This document shows positions 1 to 10,984 of a stretch of DNA of 64,000 nucleotides, piece after piece. Each line of letters starts with the position of its first letter. The first letter of the stretch is position 1. The notes beneath the pieces were generated by a model, which saw nothing but the letters and a program-made list of their open reading frames with translations, was not told the origin of the DNA and searched no databases. Made by a program: the position numbers and the translations under genes. Source of the stretch: Ampullaceana balthica (Eukaryota; Mollusca; Gastropoda; Lymnaeidae); NCBI GenBank assembly GCA_944989445.1, contig CALYLW010000553.1, positions 243,878 to 307,877 of the forward strand. Reading direction: 5' to 3'.

Positions 1-1120
1 ACTTAAGGCACGGTACGATCTCCACTTCAAAATTGATTTTATCAACACACTGTTTATTGTCCAGAAGGCTGAGGGTCAGATTGACCTTACTGTACTCGAC
101 GAACACGGCCGTCGGAGCCTTGATGCCGCAGAACCGGCCTATGACGTGGTTGATGAGCTTCTGGGATTGTTTTTTTGGCGGTATGTTCACGGCAACTTCT
201 AAGGACTCGTCACAAACTCCAAACGCTTCACTTCTTAATAAATTTAGTCCTGGGACATTGAATTTAAGAAAGTTCAAAAGGATATGTTCGTTTTTATTGA
301 CCGTTACTTCAATCGTGTGGTTGCAGTGGGTGATGCAGCACGTCTCCACCGTCACATTCAGGACCGTGACGGTTGACACGTTCACGTAGGAAGTTTGGTT
401 GCAGGAGGTTTTATTGTCTATCACAATCGACTTTTTTCGATGCGCACCTTCGAACTGCGGGATGGTCTCTGTGGGAAACGACTTCCTGGCCTCGTAGATA
501 AAATTGGTCATGCCGCGACATTCGTAGCCCTTGCCTTCCTTCGCCTTCACGATCGGGTTCTGACCCTGGGGGTTGGGTTTGGAGGTTTGCCGCTTTGGTG
601 TCTTGGATCCGTTTGTCGTCGTGGACTCGTTAACTGCCGCACGGGTCGTCCTGGTTGTTGACATCGGGCGGAGGGGTTTGTGCGGCCGCCCCGACCATGA
701 TTTCAAGTCAACGTTTCTCTCTTTTAATTTGATATGAACTTCATCTTGCGATCGCCCATTGTTGAAAGAGATTTGATCTTTTAACAAATTGCTTCTGTCT
801 GGAAGCAGCTCCAAAGCCGACGGTGGTCCTAGGGCCAGTGCGGTGCCGTGGTGGTGACTCCCGGAATGTGACCAAGGCCGGGTGGTCAGCGCGGAATGTG
901 ACCAAGGCCGGGTGGTCAGTGTGAGCTTAGAGTGACGATGTCGGTTTGTTTTTTTTATGATGTCCTTGTTTGTTCGATGCGGTGTGTCCGATTGTTGGAG
1001 CTTACCGGCCCTGTACTCAACGGCGGCTCTTAGCTCAGCATCGGCTCCAGCAAGTAGGTAGAGAATGATGTGCACGACCCAGAAGACATGATGAGCTACT
1101 GAGACACGGACAGGTTTCAT
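1..1120 (-). CDS. Secreted CUB-like glycoprotein, first or only coding exon, 3' end outside window
   Basis: An uninterrupted minus-strand frame of 373 codons runs from an ATG at 1120-1118 to the window edge, so no stop is seen. An in-frame TGA lies ten codons upstream of this ATG, and AAA precedes it (A at -3). Residues 1-28 look like a signal peptide, with hydrophobic core VFWVVHIILYLLAGA and a likely cut after ADA. Residues 29-200 are basic, Ser/Thr-rich and probably disordered, and include a 10-residue in-frame duplication (TTRPWSHS at 69-76 and 79-86). Residues 261-371 resemble a CUB domain: a Cys, strand ILLNFLKF, Cys-Asp-Glu-Ser-Leu-Glu-Val, then IGRFCG, then alternating hydrophobic strands. 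Cysteines fall near 201, 240, 261, 262, 266, 303, 331, 358 and 371. Eight N-x-S/T sequons support an extracellular protein. GC content is well above the flanks. The CUB assignment is by eye. The specific gene is not recognised, and more exons may lie leftwards. Confidence 0.8.
   Translation of the reverse strand, partial: MKPVRVSVAHHVFWVVHIILYLLAGADAELRAAVEYRAGKLQQSDTPHRTNKDIIKKTNRHRHSKLTLTTRPWSHSALTTRPWSHSGSHHHGTALALGPPSALELLPDRSNLLKDQISFNNGRSQDEVHIKLKERNVDLKSWSGRPHKPLRPMSTTRTTRAAVNESTTTNGSKTPKRQTSKPNPQGQNPIVKAKEGKGYECRGMTNFIYEARKSFPTETIPQFEGAHRKKSIVIDNKTSCNQTSYVNVSTVTVLNVTVETCCITHCNHTIEVTVNKNEHILLNFLKFNVPGLNLLRSEAFGVCDESLEVAVNIPPKKQSQKLINHVIGRFCGIKAPTAVFVEYSKVNLTLSLLDNKQCVDKINFEVEIVPCLK
860..919 (-). 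repeat. 30-bp in-frame duplication inside the secreted-protein ORF
   Basis: Two adjacent 30-bp units encode residues 68-77 and 78-87 of the secreted protein, each starting LTTRPWSHS. The length is a multiple of three and the frame is kept, as expected for a tolerated expansion in a disordered linker. Confidence 0.8.
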
Positions 1121-1234
1121 TTTTCCACATGCGGCGAGCTGTGCGGCTCATAGCGTTGCAGCTGAAGTGGTGGACAGCTGGGAATAGTGATGTCCTCGGT
1201 CATCTTAAAGTGACTTCAAGTAAAGCCCATCGGG

Positions 1235-1242
1235 ATATATAT
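1235..1242 (-). promoter_or_regulatory. Candidate TATA box for the left-edge gene
   Basis: On the minus strand the sequence reads GGGCATATATATCCCG, with the TATA-like core about 115 bases upstream of the ATG at 1120. This would place a transcription start near 1205 and give a short 5' UTR. It is position and motif evidence only, and AT-rich DNA yields such matches by chance. Confidence 0.3.
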
Positions 1243-3450
1243 GCCCATTTAATTTTCTTCTCATAGGCAGAATCATCTTCAATAACGCAATGTTATTTGA
1301 AATTTGGCATTTTTTAGTATTCCTTTGTTGTTGTACCACCAGCGCGACTTTGTTACTTAGAAAAAAATTGAATGTTTTAAGAATTACAGTAGTAAAGTTT
1401 TGTTTTTTTAAAGCACAGTTTACTTTTTTCGGCCATCGCCAAAACTCTTTGGCATTTAACTTGCCATTTCATTGTTCGAACTTATTTATTCATAGCTGAG
1501 ACCTCTGCTTTTGGAACACATATAAATATACAAAATTAATGTTACAACCTAACTGAATAGATTAAGTCGCGAAAAAAGCTCATGAGAATTATATGTATAT
1601 CTCAAACTGAGCAACTATATGATTAACACATTCCAGATTAATCCAAATAGAATCATCGTATTCCTGATATTAAGCCGATAGTAGGTTAGACCTAAAACAA
1701 TGCCAGTCGCGTGAAAGCCACTTATAGTTCTAGCTAACACATAACTTATATAACACATTTCAAACCGATAGCCTCACGTATACACTTCTAACACAGAGCC
1801 TCTAAGTTTGAGACCTAGCCAACCAGTCTCCCGACAACCAATTGTGGCCGCCGTTACTTATGATAAGGAATCGTCTGGTCATGGGTCGATAACTCAATAA
1901 CCAATCGTCTCCCCTTGCTATAGAAATTTTGTCAAAAATGAAAGGAAGATGTTTGTATTCCTTAGCCCATTTGATGACTGAGCTAAACGGCAGTACGCAG
2001 CAGCTTTCTGAAATGTTTCTGGGCCATCAAATAAAGTCAAATAGAATTGTTTAATTGATTCAAACCCAGCCAATTTCATGAATGTCACACGCTTCGATCA
2101 CTATGTTACCAATTATGTCTGAATTTATAGAGTTTTTAAATTGAACTCATTCTAAATGGGAATCCTTCACTTAAACGATTTCTTCCTACTTAAGCTAAGG
2201 ACCGCTTACCGAGAGAGAAATATCGGCGATCGAACAAATTTAAATATCGAATGAATAACTCTTTTAAAAAATTGGATTACAAAATAATAAAAACACTAGA
2301 TTGTCACTGAAAAGTAGAAGAAGTATGCCAATCACCCAATGGATTACGAAACATGTCAATCAATCAGACATTGAGAAATTAGGTCGATCAAAAGTAGAAG
2401 AAGAGCAAATGATAATAATTCAACTAGCAATTTGCGTAAAAGAACTTCAATACAAACTTATTTTCTACATTACATTTTAAAGGTTTTTAGTGTTGAAATA
2501 TGTCAATGATTTTTTTAAATGAAGATTTTATTTAGTTATGTTTTTCTTTTTTTTTATTTAAAAAAAGCAATTAATATAAATGCCTTGACTTATTTACCGG
2601 TGGTAATTTCAAAATATATACTATTTTATAGAAAAAGCTTAAATGGTGATCGAAGAAATGGATACAATGTTTTTTTTCAAATACGTATAATTTTGAAACT
2701 ATCTTTGAATAAAATAATAATAATAAAAAAAATATTAGTAATAAATAAAATATTAATAATGATTCTTGTTGCTAAATTCTTAAAATACAGAACACACATA
2801 TCTGTAGATGGTAGGACTAAATGGTTTTAAAATGATATTACAAAAATATCTAGATATTAGCAACACCTAGTTCTAACCATTATAGAATAAACAATTGTAA
2901 CGACTTTAAAGACCCAAATGTTTGCCTGAGAATCCGTTTTAATAGTACCGCGTTTGATAAATGTTGGTAGAGGGGGGGGATAAAAGCTATGTGTTGACGG
3001 AGCATTTCTAGTATGAGAAGCAAAAATAACCATATGTATCTACATAGTTAAAACTTCACCACAAAAAAAAATGTTTCACAAATTTAAGTTTCAAATTAAC
3101 TTTTCAGTGCAAAGTAACTTCTATATAAGAATTTGTATTACGGTCGAATTTAAAGCTCATTTTAATTAAGAAGCTTGAATTTATTGACATGAGCCAACCA
3201 GTGTGTAGAGAATTAATTCCACCAATACGTCAAGACAACACAACACAACCAAAGACTGGGGAAATTATTTCACCAAATCATCATCACATTGCAACACGAC
3301 CAGAGGCGGGAAAATTCATTTCACCAGAAAGTTACCAAAAGATTTACGAGACGACCTCTGGAATGTTTTCCACCAATGATAAAATCATTTAAAAACATTG
3401 TTAAAAAACAACATTTTTACAGAATATGTGTTGAAAAAGCCACCAAAAAT
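1243..3450. other. AT-rich spacer, no gene recognised
   Basis: Only short frames of low-complexity, Lys/Ile/Asn/Phe-rich composition occur here, with poly-A and poly-T runs. I see no conserved domain, RNA gene or transposon end. Confidence 0.6.
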
Positions 3451-3718
3451 GATAGATAAATTAATACAACCCTCAGATATACAAACACCTTCCTTAATAC
3501 ATATGCAAGAACAAACACAAAAACATGAAAATACTCGTTTTTCCCGTCCGGAATTCGGGCGGGGAAAGGGTTGCCTAAAAAAACTAGGAAAAACAACACT
3601 TAATCAAAATTTAAAATTCTAATAAGAATGCAGGACTAGACGCAAACCATAGAAACGAGTAGGATGCAATAATCTTCTGTATAGAAGAATCGTCTATAAC
3701 AGATTAGATAAGATAATT
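3451..3718 (+). mobile_element. 5'-truncated LINE 3' end (copy A)
   Basis: The sense frame retains the last part of a non-LTR reverse-transcriptase ORF: ...LIQPSD..., a run resembling ArTNTyKfSFFPSGIRAWKGLP with Ser/Phe-to-Arg changes, then FKSLI-like residues. A 3' UTR follows with the family tail (GCAATAATCTTCTGTATAGA) and ends in degenerate GATAA units. The copy is 5'-truncated and mutated. The same tail is found in the five other LINE copies and in both SINEs of this window. Confidence 0.75.
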
Positions 3719-4159
3719 TAAAGATAATGCCGATAGTGTATGAGTATTTGATAAAGCCAAAGGATTTAAATAAAAATTATCAGAACTTAAGTGCCTTATT
3801 TATTTTTTGATTTTATTATATTTTAATATTTTTTTTAAATTATTTAACATTTTTTTAATGAAGTCTTGAGAAGTGATTTTTTTTCCTTTCTCCAGCCTAG
3901 AAGTTTTATTCGCTGAGTTATAGTCGAAGAAAATCGATACTCTTTTAAAAACGATAACTGTGTTCAAAATCTCGGTCCCATTCAATTATCACTTCACCTT
4001 GATATAAAAATATTATCGACTGGAAGTTACTAAACACCCGTATACTTAACACTGTTACATCACAAACTATAATATCAGCTCCACAGGTATAAGACAATCC
4101 AGGATGGTTTAGCTTAACAGTGACGCCCGATGACTCATTACCACGTACGTCGACACATC
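3719..4159. other. Spacer, nothing recognised
   Basis: AT-rich sequence with T runs near 3800-3850. No coding, RNA or transposon signal is seen. Confidence 0.5.
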
Positions 4160-4690
4160 AATACCAAGCCCGAATCTGATTGACGTATCTCCAAAACCGA
4201 ATTTCCAAAACGCTAATCAGATTGCCGTATCTTCAGACCCGAATATGATTATCGTATTTCAAAACCAAAATCTTATTGCCGTATCTCCCAAACCGTATCT
4301 CCAAACCCGAATCTGATTACCGTATCTCCAAACCCGAATCTGATTACCGTATCTCCAAACCCGAATTTCATTCCCGTATCTCCAAACCCGAATCTGATTA
4401 CCGTATCTCTAAACCAGAATCTGATTACCGTATCTCCAAACCCGAATTTCATTCCCGTATCTCCAAACCCGAATCTGATTACCGTATCTCCAAACCCGAA
4501 TTTCATTCCCGTATCTCAAAACCCGAATTTCATTCCCGTATCTCCAAACCCGAATTTAACCCGTATCTCCAAACCCGAATCTGATTACCGAATCTTCAAG
4601 CGCGAATCTGATTGCAGTATCAACAAGTCCGAATATATTTTGCCGTATCTTCAAGCCTGAAATTGTACCGCGTATCTTCAGGCCGAATTC
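4160..4690. repeat. 27-bp minisatellite with degenerate flanks
   Basis: The regular core (about 4298-4590) has roughly 11 tandem 27-bp units built on CCGTATCTCCAAACCCGAAT followed by either CTGATTA or TTCATTC. Flanking units back to about 4160 and on to 4690 are progressively diverged. Both strands are open because 27 is divisible by three and the unit lacks stops (RISKPESDY on plus). This is not a gene. Confidence 0.9.
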
Positions 4691-5229
4691 AATGGCCGGA
4701 CAAGAAGGAAATTCAAGTAGAAAGGTATCTGTTGAAAAAAACTAAAGAGATATTAAAGTTTTCCACGAACATGCTCCCAGCGTGACAAACTCTTGACACG
4801 TGACCTCCTCGGATCAAACATAGTCTCATTCTCCATGACGTCCCATTAGATCGATGCATCAATCATGAATAATAAAGAATTGATTTCTGTATACCTGTCG
4901 TTAAATTGTTCTTAATCTAAGTATCATGTAGGAGCTGATAACTTTACATGAGAACTAATGAACAGAGCAGAAATATTTTCAGAAATTTAGAGCTCATTTT
5001 CAAATTTAAATTATTAAAGAAATTAAGTTCTTATTAATTTAATTCATATCACATGAAGATTAATCCTTGATTTCCATCGCATATATTCCCTTGAATCCCA
5101 TGGTTTACTGTATTAGGAACAATTTATTTTTTAGCTTGATTCATCCCCCCCCCCACGAATTTCCATTAATATTTTGGGTGATAATTAAGTTTTCTCTGAG
5201 ACCTTTGCTTAAAATGAAACACTTTTATA
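4691..5229. other. Spacer, nothing recognised
   Basis: AT-rich sequence with a C run near 5147-5153. No supported gene or repeat family is seen. Confidence 0.5.
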
Positions 5230-5237
5230 TTTAAAAA

Positions 5238-5401
5238 CAGAAGCGTAACTGGGTTTTCCGCGCCCTTGCCTAATTCATTTTTGCACCCTTGAGAAATAGG
5301 GAAAACACTAAATTGTACAGAATAAATAATTGATTATTGAAGGATTATCCCCCGGCGCCCTTGGCAACTGCCCCGATGCCAAGTCGTTGTTAACGCCTCT
5401 G
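5238..5401. mobile_element. 164-bp hAT-type MITE with 8-bp TSD
   Basis: The element starts CAGAAGCGTAACTGGG and ends GTTAACGCCTCTG, an imperfect terminal inverted repeat. It is flanked by the perfect 8-bp direct repeat TTTAAAAA (5230-5237 and 5402-5409), the hAT hallmark. It is too short to code. The copy at 49523-49686 has the same length and family, in the opposite orientation. Confidence 0.85.
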
Positions 5402-5409
5402 TTTAAAAA

Positions 5410-6525
5410 AGTAATAAAAACTCGAATGAGTATTTAAACGCAATTTCCAACAAAGAATTTCCGATTTTTTTATTCAAGAGAAATCATTCTAAAGTCACGC
5501 AAAGAATGTGTAAATGTAATGCGCACCGCGCAACAGTCCAACATTAGCATTCACAAAGCGGGAAAACCCCATTAAATATCATTCTAGATTACATTAAAAA
5601 TCATTTCAAATCAATAATTCTGAAACTAAACAAAACAATTTACAAATTGCTGCTAAAATTAGGAGTCGAACGAAAAGAGGTTTTTCAAAAATTATTTTTC
5701 CAACATTGTTCTAAATATTATTAGCTATTGTTTGGCGTTGGTTTCAACCCGATACATGTTATGGGTTGGCGATAACTTGACAAAATACGGATATTTTTTA
5801 GGTGGTTTTTTTTATTTTCCAGGAAATCCAGTAAACCTTTTCGGTAATTTTTGTTTGTCCCGTGCACATCTTTGGGACCTCCTTAACATATTTGCAAAAG
5901 ACCCGAACCCTCTATCGGGTATGGTTCAGGTGGAGTTGCTGTTCTAAGCTCGAATAGACAGGCAGGACATTTCAAATATATAAACGCTATTTGTCAAGAG
6001 GAAAAATGCATTTAAAAAATATTTCTTATAAAAGTTTAAGATGTCAAAGGTGACAAATCGGAAATTTCCTTTTTTGGGCACCTAGCGCCTATTGATCTCG
6101 AGGCTGCAGCCCTACACGAAGAAGTCAATGACTGAAAATGATTGCTGGGAATGAATTATTTAACTCAGTGTATCACAAGGTGACCTTTGTAAGCCACTGC
6201 CCCTTGTCCCTACACACCTGCTAATCCTCCATAGAACAAGTCAATAATCTCCATGTTGACCCAAAAAAAAATACATTTCAAGAACTCGGTCTATTTCTCG
6301 CGGGGAAACAAAAACATATTTCAAAAAATGTAGTGGATGCTAGAAGTATTAAGAAATCAGTGTTTTAGTTTGTTGAAAGGGACGAAGCAAGATGCCATAA
6401 TAATATTGTATTATTATACGTGTAACATGGCATGCATACATGTGATTCTGTGATCTGTGGTTAGGTTATTTACTTAGAAGATGAGATAAAAGAAAAAAAT
6501 TTCACATGCAAACAGGCGAAACTAT
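5410..6525. other. Spacer, nothing recognised
   Basis: Low-complexity AT-rich sequence. The short plus frame at 5732-5947 shows no recognisable domain and I do not call it a gene. Confidence 0.5.
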
Positions 6526-6795
6526 AAGTACAGATAGGCCAATATATGTGTACCGACAGTCCCAAACCCTTATACATGAGACAGGCCAATATATGTGTAA
6601 AGACAGGCCCTAACACGTGTACAGACAGGCCAAGATATGTGTAAAGACAGGCCCAAACCGGTGTACAGACAGGCCCAAACACACGTACAGACAGGCGAAT
6701 ATATGTCACACATGTGTACATACAGGCCAATATATGTGTACAGATAGGTCCAAACCTGTGTACAGACAGATACAAATATGTGTATACATATGCGA
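6526..6795. repeat. 22-bp degenerate minisatellite
   Basis: Eight or nine imperfect 22-bp units built on GTGTACAGACAGGCC plus a variable AT-rich end, with indels between some units. The apparent frames on both strands are repeat artefacts. Confidence 0.85.
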
Positions 6796-7647
6796 CTTGA
6801 TTGAGATTACACTATGGTTAAAGATGCACTTATGTTAGATGTGTGAGAGGTTAATAATAGTTTCCATGAAGGACCTACCTCTTGAAACCAAAGTCTTGTT
6901 CCATATCAAATATACCCGGGAATTTCTCGCTAATACAACACTGAGAATTATCGCGCTGATTCACACGATCTTTATAATACACTTAGGAAGATCGTTATAA
7001 CACAAGTGGAATGTTTATAATACACTAATACATGCAATGGGGCATTTTTTATACATTAACAACGAATTTGATAAAAAACATGGAAAGATCTTTACAGTAA
7101 ATGTAGAAATATTTTGGTAATCCTGCAGTTTTTACGCGTATATTATTTCACAGCGAAATTTAATGTTCTCTTGAGAACTTAAGTTTTTAATTTATTAAAT
7201 GCATTGATATATGTTATATTTTAGCTATTATAGCACTAATTTGTAAGTTTTATTAATTTCTAAGGTTTTTTTCTGCCCTTAAAGCTACATAATCGGAGTG
7301 GGATACATCCATTTTGTTTATGTAGTACTCTACTTGCCGAGTTGTCACAGTAAGATGCCAAATTGAAATTTCTCACTTACAAACAAACAAAATAGAATCA
7401 AACATCAAGTAACGAAATAAAAAAATGAAATTGTTTTTAAAATATTTATTTATCTTCTGAGAACATTAAAATAGATGAAAAATACCTTTTAAAAAACATT
7501 TTTAGACAGTAAATTAAATTTAGCATGTGTCGAGCCAGGTAAAAAAAACATCTGGCTAGGTACACAAAATGGACGTATAGTGATCAGATTATGAGCCAAA
7601 AAAATGGCTTAGTAATTAAAAAGACTGACAAATTAGCTCTGTAATAG
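6796..7647. other. Spacer, nothing recognised
   Basis: AT-rich sequence without coding or transposon features that I can identify. Confidence 0.5.
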
Positions 7648-7917
7648 CTTATCTTATCAATACAGACGCTCCTTCTATGCAGAAGATAATTGCGTCCACA
7701 GACCATGACAGATTATCTGTTGGCAAGTGATGCAGGCCACGGCTTTGTGGGTTCCACGCATTACCCAGCCGCCTAACTAGTGTTAGGTACCCATTCGGAG
7801 CTAGGTGACTAAGGGACGCCCTAGGCCCCGGGAACAAATCCTTGCCTTTACATGGATTCGAACCCGTGACCATCGGTACGCCAGTCGAGCGCGTTGCCAC
7901 TCGACCAACGCATCCCT
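7648..7917 (-). mobile_element. tRNA-derived SINE, copy 1
   Basis: Read on the minus strand, the head carries an RNA polymerase III A box TGGTCGAGTGG (7907-7897) and a perfect B box GGTTCGAATCC (7864-7854) in tRNA-like spacing. A unique body follows, then a tail GGACGCAATTATCTTCTGCA and AGAAGGAGCGTCTG, and finally GATAA repeats. The tail nearly matches the 3' end of the LINE family in this window, which suggests the SINE uses that LINE's machinery. No clear target-site duplication is seen. A frame through it is not protein coding. Confidence 0.85.
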
Positions 7918-8664
7918 CAAATACAACATATAATAATGCATTTAATAAATTAAAAAGGTAGATTCTCACGAAAAAATTAAATTTTGCTTTGAAATAATAT
8001 ACGTGTAGAAACTGCAGGATTACCAATATTTTTTAAAACTCTATAATCAACTAAATGTATTTGAAATTTGCTTTTCGCGTATCGATAACCCGAGGATACG
8101 AAAATGTTTTTTATTTAAATAGCGACGCAGCAGAGATCACTAACACTCCTACAGAACCGCAGAGAACGTTTGAACACACAAGTACACGAAAGAAAACATA
8201 TGTACACACCTTTGTCACGGCAGAGAGCACACATAAGATAGACCTATTCGTCAGGAAATTTAAATATATCCTCATCTCATATTTTAAGGAAAAGGTTACC
8301 GATACTATTGACAGATAGCCATTTTCTTCTTTGTCCTTTCGTAGTGTATGGTGATTGTGAAATTCGGTTCAAAAGATTGAATTGTTATTTTATTTGTTAC
8401 ACAGGCGTTTGGAAACATACATTTTATCATCTTCATCATTTAAGGTCGGTTAAGTGTTGATATTTTATTAAATCAATTTAGTGATAAGGTTAACAAAGAT
8501 TTAGTATTCACTATTCATCAGGTCCTTGATATGTTTGCCTTATTTAGTGTTTAAAAAAGATTTGCAATATATTTTTGTTATCTAATGTGAGATCGTGAGT
8601 ATAGATGCAGTTTGGCGCCTGTAAATAACTGGCTGATATACCATTAGCAGGACTGATATCATTG
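7918..8664. other. Spacer, nothing recognised
   Basis: AT-rich sequence. The 87-codon plus frame at 8055-8318 has no recognisable domain or supporting context. Confidence 0.5.
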
Positions 8665-8825
8665 TTTACAGGCTAGTACAAGGACATAAGATGGCCTGTT
8701 ACAATATGAAACTGAGTGGTACAATATAAGAAATGCAGTACGATATAAAATATAATGGCACACTATAAGAAGAGAGGGTGTACAATATAAAACAGTTATA
8801 GTACTTTTCCTTACAATATAAACTA
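8665..8825. repeat. Degenerate AT-rich tandem repeat
   Basis: The motif TACAATATAA recurs every 20-35 bases with strong divergence, looking like an old minisatellite. The period is uncertain. Confidence 0.4.
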
Positions 8826-8938
8826 CGTCGGTACCAGAAGACTATCTAGTACATGAATTGTTAGTACAACAGTGCGGACGGATACACTAAGCTATGTATG
8901 GAGTGACAAATAAACCAGAGATTCTTAATCAGCTACAG

Positions 8939-9157
8939 CAGGGTAGGGTAAACTTTATAGGCCGAGGGCGTCATTAGTAAGAAACGATACATCAAGGGGC
9001 CGCACCGAACCAAAATGTAGCTCCGATTCAAGTACAAACAACCATCGTTAACATAAATTTATTGATTTTTGCGATACTACCGCAGGCTTCCGCGGGCCGC
9101 CAAAAAACTACGTAGCGGGCCGCATGCGGGCCGAGGGCCGTAGATTGCCCACCCCTG
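8939..9157. mobile_element. 219-bp hAT-type MITE with 8-bp TSD
   Basis: Ends are CAGGGTAGGGTAAACTTTAT and ATTGCCCACCCCTG, inverted relative to each other, with subterminal GGCCCGCATGCGG-like G/C blocks. The 8-bp direct repeat AGCTACAG flanks it at 8931-8938 and 9158-9165. It is non-coding. The ends resemble those of the larger hAT at 30049-31802. Confidence 0.85.
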
Positions 9158-9165
9158 AGCTACAG

Positions 9166-9633
9166 TGATTAAACTTTTCCACAACACGTTCCAATAAACT
9201 GCCTTAATAGTCTTTAACAAAAGCGTCATTTAAGATTCACCATTGAAAGACCCGACTCATTATCCAGAGATTCTATCTTGCACCTAAAGTTGGAAAAACA
9301 CTCAAAAAGGGATGGAAAATGGAAATAGATTTGATGATTATTCATTAATGACACGGTATCCCACACAATGACTGGGACGATATCAACAAAAACAACGAGT
9401 GAAATGAACCCCTTACAATATGAGGAAATAGATGTGTGGCTATGAATGTTTAGTAGGTGTGTATCTTGTTGTATAGACCATGACGTCACCCTGAGGTCAA
9501 CTGTGTGGAAATTAAGTATTATGTTAAAGAAAAATATAGTTAACCATAGCGAATACCTTGGGGTATAATATCATAACAAATTATATTTCCAGATTGTTAA
9601 AACTTTTCTTTCAATGAGCTGCATTGGAAAGTT
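9166..9633. other. Spacer, nothing recognised
   Basis: No domain is recognisable in the short minus frame at 9226-9489, and no repeat ends are seen. Confidence 0.5.
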
Positions 9634-9641
9634 GCGTAGAC

Positions 9642-9849
9642 CAGTGCTTCTCAAAGTTGTGGTCCGCGGACCGGTGCCGGTCCGTGGGCCATCCGCTGCC
9701 GGTCCGCAGGCCATCCGCTGCCGGTCCGCAGATGTTCTAAAAAAACGGACAGAAAAAATTGGCAGTGCAGGGAAGATAGTGCACCGGTCCCTGGTGCAAT
9801 GGAAAAAATTCCTGCCGGTCAAAAATACTACAAAATTTGAGAAGCACTG
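9642..9849. mobile_element. 208-bp hAT-type MITE with 8-bp TSD
   Basis: Near-perfect inverted ends, CAGTGCTTCTCAAA and TTTGAGAAGCACTG, are flanked by GCGTAGAC (9634-9641) and GCGTAGAA (9850-9857), an 8-bp duplication with one mismatch. Inside is a doubled 23-bp segment containing GGCCATCCGCTGCCGGTCCG. Confidence 0.85.
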
Positions 9850-9997
9850 GCGTAGAAGGATTAGCCCCGCAGTATTAGAAAGAATTAAATGTAAGTAATG
9901 TACAACTATACCCAAATTGATATACACCAAATTGATATACTCCCAATTGGTTTAAATCCGTACAGCTATACGCCAAATTATATACTTCCAACTATAA

Positions 9998-10984
9998 CTA
10001 TATACACGGTACTACTGTACCCGCTCTGTCTGTCCTCACTATATACACGGTACTACTGTACCCGCTCTGTCTGTCCTCACTATATACACGGTACTACTGT
10101 ACCCGCTCTGTCTGTCCTCACTATATACACGGTACTACTGTACCCGCTCTGTCTGTCCTCACTATATACACGGTACTACTGTACCCGCTCTGTCTGTCCT
10201 CACTATATACACGGTACTACTGTACCCGCTCTGTCTGTCCTCACTATATACACGGTACTACTGTACCCGCTCTGTCTGTCCTCACTATATACACGGTACT
10301 ACTGTACCCGCTCTGTCTGTCCTCACTATATACTCGGTACTACTGTACCCGCTCTGTCTGTCCTCACTATATACTCGGTACTACTGTACCCGCTCTGTCT
10401 GTCCTCACTATATACTCGGTACTACTGTACCCGCTCTGTCTGTCCTCACTATATACACGGTACTACTGTACCCGCTCTGCCTGTCCTCACTATATACACG
10501 GTACTACTGTACCCGCTCTGTCTGTCCTCACTATATACACGGTACTACTGTACCCGCTCTGTCTGTCCTCACTATATACACGGTACTACTGTACCCGCTC
10601 TGTCTGTCCTCACTATATACACGGTACTACTGTACCCGCTCTGTCTGTCCTCACTATATACACGGTACTACTGTACCCGCTCTGTCTGTCCTCACTATAT
10701 ACACGGTACTACTGTACCCGCTCTGCCTGTCCTCACTATATACACGGTACTACTGTACCCGCTCTGTCTGTCCTCACTATATACACGGTACTACTTTTCA
10801 CCCGCTCTGTCTGTCCTCACTATATACACGGTACTACTGTACCCGCTCTGTCTGTCCTCACTATATACACGGTACTACTGTCACCCGCTCTGCCTGTCCT
10901 CACTATATCCACGGTACAATTTCACCCGCTCTGCCTGTCCTCACTATATACACGGTACAATTTCACCCGCTCTGTCTGTCCTCA
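9998..10984. repeat. 41-bp minisatellite, about 24 copies
   Basis: Tandem 41-bp units begin CTATATACACGGTACTACTG and end CTCTGTCTGTCCTCA. They are almost identical over most of the array and diverge at the right end. Since 41 is not divisible by three, a read-through frame cycles through three unit phases and stays open for 406 codons. This is a sequence property, not a gene. Confidence 0.95.

Noticed and set aside
7854..7917. Possible functional tRNA gene
   Set aside because: A and B boxes are present, but the head lacks a complete cloverleaf and continues into a SINE body and tail; a second copy exists at 47204-47492.
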